A stretch of 64,000 bases of DNA from Streptomyces noursei (GCF_001646665.1 NZ_LWBU01000158.1:132392-196391), one strand, 5' to 3'; counted from the first letter of the stretch, positions 28,918 to 37,448 are shown. Numbers and translations are program-made. Notes: generated from the letters alone by a model not told the origin.

Positions 28918-29379
28918 ATGCCGACGCTGCTGCTCGCCCTCGCGGTCGTATCCACCGGCCTGTACGCCGGGTTCATGCTGATCTTCCTGACCGGCATCAT
29001 GCCCGCGCTGGCCCGGCTGACGGACGAGGAGTTCGTGACGGTCATGCGGCGCGTCAACGAGTACGTGCCCCGCGCGGTCTTCCTCACCGTCTTCGCGGGC
29101 GCCGTGGTGTTCCCCGCCCTGGCGCTCGCCGTGCCGGCCGAGGGCGGGCCCGGCGGCCGGCGGTGGCTCGTCCTCGCCGGGCTGGTGTGCGCGGCGCTCA
29201 ACCACCTGGTCACCGTCGCCGGGAACGTGCCGCTCAACAACGCCCTCGCCGCCGCGGGGGACGGGGAACCCGGCCCCGCGCGAGCGGCCTTCGAATCCCG
29301 CTGGAACGCCCTCCACCTGCTCCGCACGCTGCTGGTCACCGCGTCGTTCGCCCTCCTGGTCACCGCCTCGCTCGGCTGA
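28918..29379 (+). CDS. DUF1772 (anthrone-oxygenase-like) membrane protein
   Basis: The 153-residue protein has four hydrophobic segments (LLLALAVVSTGLYAGFMLIFLTGIMPALA, AVFLTVFAGAVVFPALALAV, WLVLAGLVCAALNHLVTVAG, LLRTLLVTASFALLVTASLG) and the NVPLNNAL motif followed by ESRWNALHLLRTL, typical of DUF1772 proteins. Some relatives are anthrone oxygenases, but most are uncharacterised. ATG 28918 fits the first membrane segment; the ribosome-binding site is weak. Confidence 0.82.
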   Translation: MPTLLLALAVVSTGLYAGFMLIFLTGIMPALARLTDEEFVTVMRRVNEYVPRAVFLTVFAGAVVFPALALAVPAEGGPGGRRWLVLAGLVCAALNHLVTVAGNVPLNNALAAAGDGEPGPARAAFESRWNALHLLRTLLVTASFALLVTASLG

Positions 29380-29498
29380 CCGGCCGTGCGCCGTTTGCAG
29401 TACGGGAAGTGGCGCCCGGCACCGCGCCGTGTCCGGATGGTCACGTGACCCTCGCGGCGGGGGTCACCCACCGACCGACGAGAAACGGACGACGACAC

Positions 29499-30203
29499 GT
29501 GACCCGCACCCACCGTTGGGCCGCCACGGCCTTCACCTGCCTGGCCCTGACCGGCATAGCCGCCGGTCCCGCCCTCGCCTCGGCGCCCGCCGACGGCTCC
29601 GCCCCCGCCACCGACGCGGCGTTCCTGCGCGCCTCCCACCAAGGCAACCTGACCGAGATCGCGGCAGGCAAGGACGCCCAGAAGAACGCCACCACCGACT
29701 GTGTGAAGCACGTGGGCAAGGTGCTCGTCCGCGACCACACCAAGCTGGACGCGGCCACCCGGGCCCTCGCCGACAAGCAGGGCGTCGACCTGCCCGTCGC
29801 GCCCTCCAAGGAACAGCAGGAAACGCTCGCGGACATCATGTCCAAGGCGGGCACCAAGGCCTACGACGCGGCATGGCTCACCGCCCAGGCCGCCGCCCAC
29901 GAGAAGACCCTCGCCCGTATCGACCACCAGGTCGCCCACGGCAAGAACGCCGAGGTCACCGCCGCCGCCAAGGCCGCGCGCCCGGTCGTCGCCATGCACC
30001 TGGACATGGTGCGCGGCGGGAAGTGCCACGCCGCGGCCGCACCCAGGGCCATCCACGCCGGCAACGGCGGACAGGTCGCCACGTCCCTCGCGGCCGACGT
30101 CCCGGTCGCGCTCGCCGTGCCCGCCGTGGCGCTCGGCGGCGTCCTGGTGGCCGGCGGAGCGTTCTGGGCCGCCTCCCGCATGCGCCGCCACGACAACCGC
30201 TGA
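29499..30203 (+). CDS. DUF4142 secreted, membrane-anchored protein
   Basis: The 234-residue protein has a signal peptide (WAATAFTCLALTGIAAGPALASA), then a DUF4142 ferritin-like helical domain (DAAFLRASHQGNLTEIAAGKDAQKNA...VLVRDHTKLDAATRALAD...HEKTLARIDHQVAHGKNAEVTAAAK). A C-terminal hydrophobic helix with a basic tail (ALAVPAVALGGVLVAGGAFWAASRMRRHDNR) should anchor it in the membrane. It starts with GTG at 29499. A class F sortase gene follows six bases later, so the two are probably co-expressed. No LPxTG-like sorting motif was seen before the anchor helix. Confidence 0.85.
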   Translation: MTRTHRWAATAFTCLALTGIAAGPALASAPADGSAPATDAAFLRASHQGNLTEIAAGKDAQKNATTDCVKHVGKVLVRDHTKLDAATRALADKQGVDLPVAPSKEQQETLADIMSKAGTKAYDAAWLTAQAAAHEKTLARIDHQVAHGKNAEVTAAAKAARPVVAMHLDMVRGGKCHAAAAPRAIHAGNGGQVATSLAADVPVALAVPAVALGGVLVAGGAFWAASRMRRHDNR

Positions 30204-30209
30204 ACACCG

Positions 30210-30869
30210 GTGGACGCTTGGCCGCGTCACGAGCCCGGTCCGGGCCGCACGCTGGTCCGGACCGGGCTCGCGGCGGCCGCCACGGCCGTCGTGGCGTGCC
30301 TCTTCCCGTTCTTCCCGGCCCCCGGGCGGGCCCCCGACGCGGGCACCCTGCCGGGGTCGGCCGCCGCACCGCCGGCCGCCGTCACGGGCACGGCGCCGAG
30401 GACACCGGCGTACTCCCCGCCCGTCTCCCTGGCCGTCCCGGGCCATCTGCGCGGCACGCCGGTCGACCCGGTCACCGCCGACGCGACCGGGGCGATGGCC
30501 GTCCCCGAGTCGCCCGAGCGCCTCGGGTGGTGGGCCCTCGGCGCGCCGCCCGGCGCCGTCCGCGGCACCGTGCTGCTGGCGGGCCACCTCGACTCGGCCG
30601 GCGAGGGCGCGGGCCCCTTCGAGGCCCTCCACGACGTGCCGCTCGGCACCCGCGCGCAGGTCACCGCGGCCGACGGGACGCGGCACACCTACCGCATCGT
30701 GGCCCGGCGCACGCACCCCAAGAAGGCGCTGCCGACGGACCTGTTCACCACCGGCGGCACCCCGCGCCTGGTCCTCGTCACCTGCACCGGCGACTTCGAC
30801 CCCGACGCGCACGCGTACGCGGAGAACCTGGTCCTCTACGGCGAGCCGGACGGACCGCCCCGCCGCTGA
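30210..30869 (+). CDS. class F sortase
   Basis: The 219-residue protein has an N-terminal membrane anchor (TGLAAAATAVVACLFPFF), a Pro/Ala-rich linker and a sortase barrel. Catalytic residues are His126 (LLAGHLDS) and Cys192 (VLVTCTGDF); the Arg would be in the C-terminal region. Class F sortases are common in actinobacteria, but their substrates are mostly unknown. It starts with GTG 30210, six bases after the DUF4142 gene, its likely operon partner. Confidence 0.88.
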   Translation: MDAWPRHEPGPGRTLVRTGLAAAATAVVACLFPFFPAPGRAPDAGTLPGSAAAPPAAVTGTAPRTPAYSPPVSLAVPGHLRGTPVDPVTADATGAMAVPESPERLGWWALGAPPGAVRGTVLLAGHLDSAGEGAGPFEALHDVPLGTRAQVTAADGTRHTYRIVARRTHPKKALPTDLFTTGGTPRLVLVTCTGDFDPDAHAYAENLVLYGEPDGPPRR

Positions 30870-30883
30870 CCACCGGGCGCCCG

Positions 30884-31822
30884 TCAGGCGGCCGGGGCCA
30901 GATCGGTCAGGGGGTCGGCGAACGTGTCCCGGGACACCGCCGGGACGGTGGCCTTGGCCAGGGCGGCGAGGGTCCGGCCCGGACCGATCTCCAGGAGCCG
31001 GTCGCAGGCCAGTTCCAGGGTCAGCGTGCGCAGGGTGTCCGACCAGCGGACCGGCGCCGTGAGCTGGCGGCGCAGCAGGTCGGCCCACTCGGGCCCGCCG
31101 CGGTGGGCCCGGGCGTCGACGTTGGCCACCACCGGGGTGTGCCCCGGCATGAACCGGACCGTGGCGAGGGCCTCCGCGAAGCGCTCGGCCGCCCCGGCCA
31201 TCAGCGGGGTGTGGAACGCCCCGCCGACGGCGAGCGGCACGACCTTCACCGCGCCCGCCCGCTCGGCCGCCCGCGCGCACCGCTCGACGTCCGCCGACCG
31301 GCCCGCGAGCACCGTCTGCCGCGGCGAGTTGTGGTTGGCCACCCACACCTGCCCGCCCCGCTCCCTGAGCGCGGCCGCCAGGCCCTCCGCCCGGGCGGCG
31401 TCGAGGCCCAGGACGGCCGCCATCGAGCCCGGCACGCGCTCGCAGGCCTCCCGCATCGCCAGCCCGCGCGCCAGGATCAGCCGCACCGCGTCCTGCGGGT
31501 CCAGGACCCCGGCCGCCACGAGCGCCGTGTACTCGCCCAGGCTGTGCCCGGCGCACGCGCCCGGCAGGGTCACCAGCGGGTGCTCGCGCCGCAGTTCGGT
31601 CCAGGCCACCAGGGCCAGGGCGAACGTGGCGAGCTGGGCGTTGTCGGTGCGCCGCAGCGTCTCGGTGTCGGCGTCCAGGAGGAGGGCGGCGACGTCCCGG
31701 CCCGCCGCGTCGGACACCTCCTCCACCACCGCCCAGGCGGGCCGGCGGGTCCAGGGCAGGCCCATGCCCGGGCGCTGGACACCCTGGCCGGGGAACGTCA
31801 GCGCCAGTCGGGGCGTCGCCAT
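30884..31822 (-). CDS. malonyl-CoA:ACP acyltransferase (FabD-like)
   Basis: The 312-residue acyltransferase loads malonyl (or another acyl) units onto ACP. It has the nucleophile motif GHSLGEY (Ser94), the catalytic His in GGAFHTPLM (His204), the Gln of FPGQGVQ and the Arg region of LILARGLAM. ATG 31822 has AAGGAG upstream; an earlier in-frame ATG has none. It ends the minus-strand unit AfsA-HAD-FabG-FabD, divergent from ACP and ketosynthase genes, and so should serve that polyketide/fatty-acid module rather than primary metabolism. Confidence 0.9.
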   Translation of the reverse strand: MATPRLALTFPGQGVQRPGMGLPWTRRPAWAVVEEVSDAAGRDVAALLLDADTETLRRTDNAQLATFALALVAWTELRREHPLVTLPGACAGHSLGEYTALVAAGVLDPQDAVRLILARGLAMREACERVPGSMAAVLGLDAARAEGLAAALRERGGQVWVANHNSPRQTVLAGRSADVERCARAAERAGAVKVVPLAVGGAFHTPLMAGAAERFAEALATVRFMPGHTPVVANVDARAHRGGPEWADLLRRQLTAPVRWSDTLRTLTLELACDRLLEIGPGRTLAALAKATVPAVSRDTFADPLTDLAPAA

Positions 31823-31892
31823 CGGATGCGTACTCCTTCCAGCCGTGGGGGACCGGCGGGAGCGCCGGCCGGCGCCCCGCCCCGTCGCGGGT

Positions 31893-32597
31893 TCAGCAAC
31901 CGACACCACCGCCTCCGGTGACCGGGATGTTCGCCCCCGTCACGTAGGAGGAGCCGTCGCCCGCCAGGAAGCGGACCACCTCGGCCACCTCCTGCGGGGT
32001 GCCCGTCCGGTTCAGGGCGGTCTCGCTCAGCAGCTGCTTCATCCGGGCACCGGTGACGCCCTCGGCCATGTCGGTGGCGATGATGCCGGGGGAGACGGTG
32101 TTGGCGGTGATGTTGCGCGGCCCGAGCTCCTTGGCCAGCGAGCGCGCCAGGCCGATCAGGGCCGCCTTGGACGCCGCGTAGTTGGCCTGCCCGGGGGCGC
32201 CCGCGGTGCCGGTGGTGGAGGAGACGTAGATCAGCCGGCCCCAGCGGGCCTTGAGCATCCCCGGCACGACCTGCTGCGTCACCCGGACGGCACCCATCAG
32301 GTTGGTGTCGACGACGGAGCCGAACGTCTCCTCCGACATGGACAGCAGCAGCCCGTCGCGGGTGATGCCGGCGTTGGACACCAGCACCTCCACCGGACCC
32401 TGCTGGATGGTGACCTCCTCGACGGCGCGGGCGACGGCCTCGCTGTCGGTGACGTCGCACCGCACGCCGAACAGACCGGCCGGCGGCTCGCCCGAACGGT
32501 AGGTGACGGCCACCTTGTCGCCCGCGTCGGCGAGGGCCCGCGCCACGGCGAGGCCTATGCCCCGGTTGCCTCCGGTGACCAGTACGGAACGACTCAT
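31893..32597 (-). CDS. 3-oxoacyl-ACP reductase (FabG-like)
   Basis: The 234-residue short-chain dehydrogenase has the NADP-binding TGGNRGIG motif, NAG at residues 75-77, and the triad Ser127, Tyr140 and Lys144 (YVSSTTG...YAASKAA). Segments such as NITANTVSPGIIATDM are typical of FabG. It should reduce a beta-ketoacyl thioester on the local ACP. ATG 32597 overlaps the HAD stop by four bases; the frame stays open upstream but has no start signal. Within an AfsA-type cluster it could instead reduce a butenolide intermediate. Confidence 0.9.
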   Translation of the reverse strand: MSRSVLVTGGNRGIGLAVARALADAGDKVAVTYRSGEPPAGLFGVRCDVTDSEAVARAVEEVTIQQGPVEVLVSNAGITRDGLLLSMSEETFGSVVDTNLMGAVRVTQQVVPGMLKARWGRLIYVSSTTGTAGAPGQANYAASKAALIGLARSLAKELGPRNITANTVSPGIIATDMAEGVTGARMKQLLSETALNRTGTPQEVAEVVRFLAGDGSSYVTGANIPVTGGGGVGC

Positions 32598-33298
32598 GCC
32601 ATCTCCTCGGTGCGGGTGTGTGCGGTGGTGGTCGGGTGGAGCAGGGCCTTCAGGCGGTCCGCCGCCTCGGCCGCGCCGGTGAAGTGCAGGGTCTGCCAGC
32701 CGGCGGCCGCGGCCCCCTCGCAGTTCGCGGCCAGGTCGTCCACGAGCAGGCAGTGCCGGGGCTCGACCCCGGCCCGCTCGGCGGCGAGCGCGAACATGGG
32801 CGCCGAGGGCTTGCGGTGGCCCACCTCGAAGGAGAGCAGGACGTCGTCGAACAGCTCGGCGGGGTCGACCATGCGGCGCCAGTGGGCGTCCCAGGTCGGC
32901 ACCATGTTGGAGATCAGCCCGACGAACGCCCCGGCCCGCCGCGCCTCGCGCAGGGCCCGTACCCAGGTGTGGTTGGTCTCCCGGCCGTCGAACCAGTCGT
33001 CGGCGAGCGTGGTCAGGCCGAGGGCGGTGCCGTACTCCTCGGTGAGCACCGCGTCGACCATGCCGAGCCACTCCCGCTCGGTGACCAGCGGGGTGTCGAT
33101 CGGCTCCATCACGTCCTCGGTGCCGAAGGAGGCGGTGACCACGCCGATCGCGTGGCCGAGCCGCTCCACGGAGATGTTCTTGCGGGCGCAGAACGTGGCG
33201 AGGGTGTGGCTGATCGGCGGGGTGAGGACGCCGCCGAAGTCGGTCCACACGGCCCGGACGGCGACGGCGCCCGGCGCAGGGGGAGCGAGGGGCGTCAT
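32594..33298 (-). CDS. HAD-superfamily hydrolase
   Basis: The 234-residue HAD subfamily IA protein has motif I WTDFGGVLTPP, with Asp nucleophile and Gly where many relatives have a second Asp; motif II LISNMVP; the Lys in VGHRKPSAPMF; and motif IV LLVDDLAANCEGAAAAGW. It probably removes phosphate. Its place between AfsA- and FabG-like genes, with four-base overlaps on both sides, recalls gamma-butyrolactone and furan signal pathways, where an AfsA product carrying a glycerol phosphate is dephosphorylated. Confidence 0.85.
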   Translation of the reverse strand: MTPLAPPAPGAVAVRAVWTDFGGVLTPPISHTLATFCARKNISVERLGHAIGVVTASFGTEDVMEPIDTPLVTEREWLGMVDAVLTEEYGTALGLTTLADDWFDGRETNHTWVRALREARRAGAFVGLISNMVPTWDAHWRRMVDPAELFDDVLLSFEVGHRKPSAPMFALAAERAGVEPRHCLLVDDLAANCEGAAAAGWQTLHFTGAAEAADRLKALLHPTTTAHTRTEEMA

Positions 33299-34410
33299 GC
33301 GGCGTCCCCGAGCGTCCGGGCCGCGCCGGCCGGCGCCGTCCGCAGCGTGGTGGTGATCTCCGCGACCGGCGAGTCGCCGTGCGCGAAGGCGACCGAGAAG
33401 GTCTCGCCGTCCCCGGCCGGTGTGGCGGTGGCCGTGAGCGGCTCGTCCAGCTCTGCGTACCGGGCGAAGACCGCCTCGATGCCGACCAGCCGGGACGCGC
33501 GCCGCGCCCGCTCGCCGAGCGAGACCAGCGCCAGCTGGTGGGCGGCCTCGGTCAGCACCATCGCCGGCAGGTGGTCGTAGGCGTGGTCGAACAGCGACCG
33601 GTTGCCGAAACGGGGGGTGACCTGCGCGGAGACGGTGTTCCCCACACGTATGGGATGGGACAGCAGTACGTTCAGCGGGTGCACGCGGCCTACCTCTTCG
33701 GGGTCGATCCGGAACGTGTCCGGGCTGTCGGTGCAGTCGGCGCTCGACGGCGCGGGGGTGCCCCGCTGGGCGTGCCGGAGCGCCTCGTGGGAGTCGTGCC
33801 GCAGGAACGCGGCGTGCATGGTGTGCCTGCCGACCGGCTCGCCGTCCAGGTGGAAGTCCTGCACGACGCTGCCGCGCCGCCAGGTGCCGTTCCGGGTGGG
33901 GCGGCCCTCGAAGCGGCTGTCGATGAGCAGTTCGCCGGGGCGGTCGCCGATCAGCAGCGCCGCCGAGTCGGTCAGTTCCAGCCGGAAGTTGTCCACGATC
34001 ATGGCCGTGCCCGCGGCCATGCCCAGGTGCGTGTGCGAACCGTGGATGGCGGCCTGCCGGGCCGCTTCGAGCAGGAGCAGCGGGTCGTGCCGGGCGGGCA
34101 GCTGGACGTGGTCGTTGTAGTAGGCGTGCGACAGCGGCAGTTGGGCCGCCGCGAGGACGCGCCGCTCGCCGATCGCCCGTACGTCGGTGAGGAACACCTC
34201 GGAGACCGCCGCCCGGTGCACCAGAGCCCGGTCCACCGTCCGCGCGAAGCCGAGTTCCGCCTCCTCGAGGCCGGGCGCGGCCTCCGTGCCGTCCCGTCCC
34301 GTCTCCGTGCCGCCCCGTCCCGCCTCCGCGGCGGCGCCGGGCGCGGCCCCCGTGAAGCCGTGGACGGCTCCGGCCCCCACCCGGGCGACTTCTTCTGTGG
34401 CTGCCCGCAT
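33295..34410 (-). CDS. AfsA-family (A-factor biosynthesis type) protein
   Basis: The 371-residue protein has two AfsA hotdog repeats. Each carries the family's Glu-containing helix (LLLEAARQAA and MVLTEAAHQLA) and partner segments (PLSHAYYNDH, NRSLFDHAYDH). AfsA/ScbA proteins join a beta-ketoacyl thioester to dihydroxyacetone phosphate in gamma-butyrolactone signal synthesis. Because the fold is a double hotdog, a dehydratase role on ACP-bound chains is an alternative. An Ala/Gly/Glu-rich segment (about residues 20-50) precedes the first repeat. ATG 34410 has AAGGGAGA upstream. It is first of the minus-strand unit and divergent from the ACP gene. Confidence 0.85.
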   Translation of the reverse strand: MRAATEEVARVGAGAVHGFTGAAPGAAAEAGRGGTETGRDGTEAAPGLEEAELGFARTVDRALVHRAAVSEVFLTDVRAIGERRVLAAAQLPLSHAYYNDHVQLPARHDPLLLLEAARQAAIHGSHTHLGMAAGTAMIVDNFRLELTDSAALLIGDRPGELLIDSRFEGRPTRNGTWRRGSVVQDFHLDGEPVGRHTMHAAFLRHDSHEALRHAQRGTPAPSSADCTDSPDTFRIDPEEVGRVHPLNVLLSHPIRVGNTVSAQVTPRFGNRSLFDHAYDHLPAMVLTEAAHQLALVSLGERARRASRLVGIEAVFARYAELDEPLTATATPAGDGETFSVAFAHGDSPVAEITTTLRTAPAGAARTLGDAA

Positions 34411-34513
34411 AAGCAATTCTCCCTTTCCCGAACCCGGCCGTGTTTCTTCCCGGTCGATGAAACCCCACAACAGCCGGATCAGGGGCGGACATTGCACGTC
34501 AGTGGTGTGCCGA

Positions 34514-34545
34514 TACGCCTTTGGAAAGGGGGCGTACTCCTTTGG
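34514..34545 (+). repeat. 11-base direct repeat at 21-base spacing
   Basis: TACGCCTTTGG (34514-34524) and TACTCCTTTGG (34535-34545) differ at one base and lie two helical turns apart. They are upstream of the ACP-ketosynthase operon and about 104 bases from the AfsA start, a good position for an activator or repressor acting on both. Confidence 0.65.
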
Positions 34546-34555
34546 TCATTACCTC

Positions 34556-34585
34556 TTGTTGCGCTCCGTCGCGGCCTCCTAGTTT
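34556..34585 (+). promoter_or_regulatory. candidate promoter of the ACP-KS operon
   Basis: TTGTTG, an 18-base spacer and TAGTTT form a plausible but imperfect promoter. It lies just downstream of the paired repeats, and ATG 34628 follows 42 bases after the -10 box. Confidence 0.45.
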
Positions 34586-34627
34586 TGCCGTCGTCGCTCA
34601 AGGCGGCCCAACGGAGGGAAACGAGAA

Positions 34628-34912
34628 ATGACGCAGCAGCAGAACGCCGGCTTCGACGCTTCGTACTACCAGGAAAAGATCTCCGAGATCGTCACCGAGG
34701 AACTGGAACTGGAGCCCGGTGAGCTCACCGTGTCGGGCGACTTCATCGAGGACTACGACGGTGACTCGCTCGCCCTCATCACGGTGGTCTCCCGGATCGA
34801 GAAGGAGCTGGGCGTGGCGCTGCCCAAGGAGGGCCTGGAGGAGCTCAAGACCCTCGGCCACCTCCTGGACGCGGTGTACGCCAAGCTGACGGAGGCGCTG
34901 CAGTATGCCTGA
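34628..34912 (+). CDS. acyl carrier protein
   Basis: The 94-residue protein has the ACP fold with phosphopantetheine attachment at Ser47 in DYDGDSLAL, where the usual DSL is kept. The N-terminal 12 residues are a short extension. ATG 34628 follows GGAGGGAAACGAGAA. Its stop overlaps the ketosynthase start by eight bases. It should carry the growing chain for the adjoining ketosynthase pair, after activation by the transferase at 38919-39674. Confidence 0.93.
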   Translation: MTQQQNAGFDASYYQEKISEIVTEELELEPGELTVSGDFIEDYDGDSLALITVVSRIEKELGVALPKEGLEELKTLGHLLDAVYAKLTEALQYA

Positions 34913-36131
34913 GCGCCGACCTGGGCGCCGGGTCGTCATCACCGGTCTCGGCGCTGTGAGCAGCGTCGGGATCGGGGTGGCGGACTTCACCGCCGCCATC
35001 CGGGCCGGTGCCAGCGGCATCAGCCCCATCCGGTCCTTCGACACCACCGGGTTCCCCTACGTGCGCGGCGGCGAGGTGCACGACTTCGAGCCGCGCGACA
35101 TCCTGCGCGCCATCCGGCCCGAGCAGTGGGGCCGCAGCGGACTGCTCGCGGCCGCCGCCTCGCGGCTCGCCGTGGAGGACGCGGCGCTCGACCCCGGCCT
35201 GCTGTCCCGTTCCCGCGCCGGCTCCGTCATGGGCACCACCAGCGGCGAGTCCGCGGTGCTCCAGGACCTCAGCGAGCAGTGGGTCGGCGACGGGCTGAAG
35301 AGCATCGACCCCGGCCTCGTCACCCAGCTCCCCGCCGGCCGCATCGCGGCCGCCGTCAACAGCGAACTCGGACTCACCGGTGACGCGCTGACCATCCCCA
35401 CCGCCTGTTCGGCCAGCAACTACGCCCTGGGACACGCCTTCGACCTGGTCCGCAGCGGCGAGGCCGACCTCATGCTGGCGGGCGGCGCCGACGCGGTGAA
35501 CCGGCTCACCCACGCGGGCTTCTACCAGCTGGGCGCCATGGCCGAGGAGGTCCCGCGCCCCTTCGACACCCACCGCGAGGGCATCCTCGCGGGCGAGGGC
35601 GGCGCCGCGCTGCTCCTCGAACCGCTGGACCACGCCCTGGCGCGCGGCGCCCGGATCTACGCCGAGGTGCTGGGCTCCTGGGCGAACTGCGACGCCCACC
35701 ACATGGTCCACCCGGACTCGGCGTCCATCGCCCAGTGCATCAGGGACGCCCACGCGGCGGCCGGGGTGACGCCGGACCAGATCGACTACGTCTGCGCCCA
35801 CGGCACCGGCACGCCGACCAACGACGCCACCGAGGTCCAGGCGGTCCGCGAGGTGTTCGGGGACCGGCTGCCGCCGGTCAGCTCCATCAAGTCGATGATC
35901 GGCCACACCATGGGCGCGGCCAGCGGCTTCGGCGCGGTCATCTGCTGCAAGGCCATCGAAGAGGGCTTCCTGCCGCCGACCGCCAACGTGGTGGAGGTCG
36001 ACCCGGCCCTCGGGCCCGGCCTCGACCCGGTGCCGGGCACGGCGCGCGAGGCCCGGGTGGACATCGTGCAGAACCACGGCTTCGCCTTCGGCGGCAACAA
36101 CGTCATCACCATCCTGGGGAGGGTCTCGTGA
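34905..36131 (+). CDS. beta-ketoacyl-ACP synthase (KS-alpha)
   Basis: The 408-residue KAS II/KS-alpha enzyme has a complete active site: Cys168 (TACSAS), His in CAHGTGTPTND and His in SIKSMIGHTMGAA, with the C-terminal NHGFAFGGNN loop. It performs decarboxylative condensation on the ACP encoded just upstream. The next gene, overlapping by four bases, encodes a partner lacking these residues, so a type II KS/CLF heterodimer is expected. Confidence 0.93.
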   Translation: MPERRPGRRVVITGLGAVSSVGIGVADFTAAIRAGASGISPIRSFDTTGFPYVRGGEVHDFEPRDILRAIRPEQWGRSGLLAAAASRLAVEDAALDPGLLSRSRAGSVMGTTSGESAVLQDLSEQWVGDGLKSIDPGLVTQLPAGRIAAAVNSELGLTGDALTIPTACSASNYALGHAFDLVRSGEADLMLAGGADAVNRLTHAGFYQLGAMAEEVPRPFDTHREGILAGEGGAALLLEPLDHALARGARIYAEVLGSWANCDAHHMVHPDSASIAQCIRDAHAAAGVTPDQIDYVCAHGTGTPTNDATEVQAVREVFGDRLPPVSSIKSMIGHTMGAASGFGAVICCKAIEEGFLPPTANVVEVDPALGPGLDPVPGTAREARVDIVQNHGFAFGGNNVITILGRVS

Positions 36132-37342
36132 CCACGCTGGCTCCGGAGGCGGGCACGGCGGCCGGTACCGCCCGGCCGGACACGCTTCCCGCGACGGTAC
36201 GGCCGGACCTCCCGGCCGTACGCCCCCTGGTCGTCACCGGCCACGGCGTGGTCTCCGCCGCCGGGTACGGGCTGGCGCCGCTCGGCGACCTGCTGGCCGG
36301 CGGCGGCCCCGGGCACACCGGTCCGCAGGGCCCGGACGCCGCGGACTACCCGCCGATCGCGGTGCGTTCGGTGCCCGGGTTCCGGCTCGCGGACCACCTC
36401 GGGCGCAAGGGCACCCGCAACCTGGACCGGCTCACCGGGCTCGGCCTGGTGGCCTGCAAGGAGGCGCTGCTGGGCCTGGCGGACGCCGGGGCCGCGGTCT
36501 CCGAGGAGGAGAGCGGGCGCACCGGCGTGGTCATGGCGACCAACACCGGCTCGGTGCAGAGCCTGAGCGACCTCGCCCGGGACACGCTGGTGCAGGACGC
36601 CCCGTACATGGTCAACCCCGGCCGCTTCCCGAACACGGTGATGAACTGCCTCGCCGGCCAGATGGCCATCCGGTACGGGCTGCGCGGCCTCAACGCCACG
36701 GTCGCGGGCGGCCGGCTGTCGGGGCTGTTCGCCTTCCGGCACGCCAGGATCGCGCTGGACCAGGGCCGCGCCGAACGGCTCCTCGTGGGCGGTACGGAGG
36801 AGCTGAGCGCTCCCGCCGCCTGGGCGTGGCACCGCACCGGGGCCCTGTCCGAGCGGGGTGCCATCGGCGAGGGCAGCGCCCTGTTCATGGTCGAGGACGC
36901 CGAGCGGGCGGCCGCCCGCGGGCACACCCCGCTCGCGGAACTGCTCGCCTGCGAGGTCGGGTTCTACGGCGCGGGAGCCGGACGGCACTCACTGGCGTCG
37001 GGCCTCGCCGCGTGCGTGGAGCGCGCGCTGGTGCGCAGCGGCGTCACGGCCGCCCACATCGGCACCGTGGCGCTGGGCGCGACGCACCACGTGGGCCTGG
37101 AGCGCATCGAGGAACGGGCGGTGCGCGCGGTGCTCGGCGCGGTGCCCGGCGCCGTGCGGATCGCCGACGCGCTCGGCGAGACGTACAGCGCGGCCGGCGC
37201 CTTCCAGGTCGCCGCCGTCCTGGCCGGGTGGCGGCGCGATCCGGCCGCCGCGGGCACGGTGCCGCGCGTCGCGCTGGTCACCTCCGTGGGACAGGACGGG
37301 AACGCCGGGGCCCTGGTGCTCCGGGACGTCCCCCGGGGCTGA
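36128..37342 (+). CDS. chain-length-factor-like ketosynthase partner (KS-beta)
   Basis: The 404-residue thiolase-fold protein resembles KAS enzymes throughout (VVTGHGVVSAAGYGLAPLG, MATNTGSVQSLSDLARD, NTVMNCLAGQMAIRYGLRG). The region that should hold the Cys reads VAGGRLSGLFAF, the first His region reads VALGATHHVG, and the second reads ADALGETYSAAGAF, so all three catalytic residues appear to be lost. That is the pattern of a chain length factor that dimerises with the active KS. It starts at GTG 36128 (GTGA overlap). The first 30 residues are a low-complexity extension. Confidence 0.85.
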   Translation: MTTLAPEAGTAAGTARPDTLPATVRPDLPAVRPLVVTGHGVVSAAGYGLAPLGDLLAGGGPGHTGPQGPDAADYPPIAVRSVPGFRLADHLGRKGTRNLDRLTGLGLVACKEALLGLADAGAAVSEEESGRTGVVMATNTGSVQSLSDLARDTLVQDAPYMVNPGRFPNTVMNCLAGQMAIRYGLRGLNATVAGGRLSGLFAFRHARIALDQGRAERLLVGGTEELSAPAAWAWHRTGALSERGAIGEGSALFMVEDAERAAARGHTPLAELLACEVGFYGAGAGRHSLASGLAACVERALVRSGVTAAHIGTVALGATHHVGLERIEERAVRAVLGAVPGAVRIADALGETYSAAGAFQVAAVLAGWRRDPAAAGTVPRVALVTSVGQDGNAGALVLRDVPRG

Positions 37343-37392
37343 GCCCCGCCACGACGTGCCGCCGCGTCCGTCCCCCGCGCGCGGCGGCACCC

Positions 37393-37432
37393 GAGGGCCG
37401 GCCGGTCACCTCCCCCTGACCGGCCGGCCCTC
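37393..37432. terminator. bidirectional terminator between KS-beta and UbiA genes
   Basis: GAGGGCCGGCCGGTCA pairs exactly with TGACCGGCCGGCCCTC, a 16-base stem with an 8-base loop. It is placed between two convergent genes and would serve both. Confidence 0.9.
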
Positions 37433-37448
37433 CGTACCGCCCCGTGCG

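Noticed and set aside
30884..31822. FabD-like gene as the housekeeping fatty-acid fabD
   Set aside because: The housekeeping Streptomyces order is fabD-fabH-acpP-fabF. Here it ends an AfsA-HAD-FabG unit and no fabH is present.
34411..34627. Gamma-butyrolactone receptor (ARE-type) operator between the AfsA and ACP genes
   Set aside because: No convincing match to the known ARE consensus was found; only the CCTTTGG-containing direct repeats stand out.
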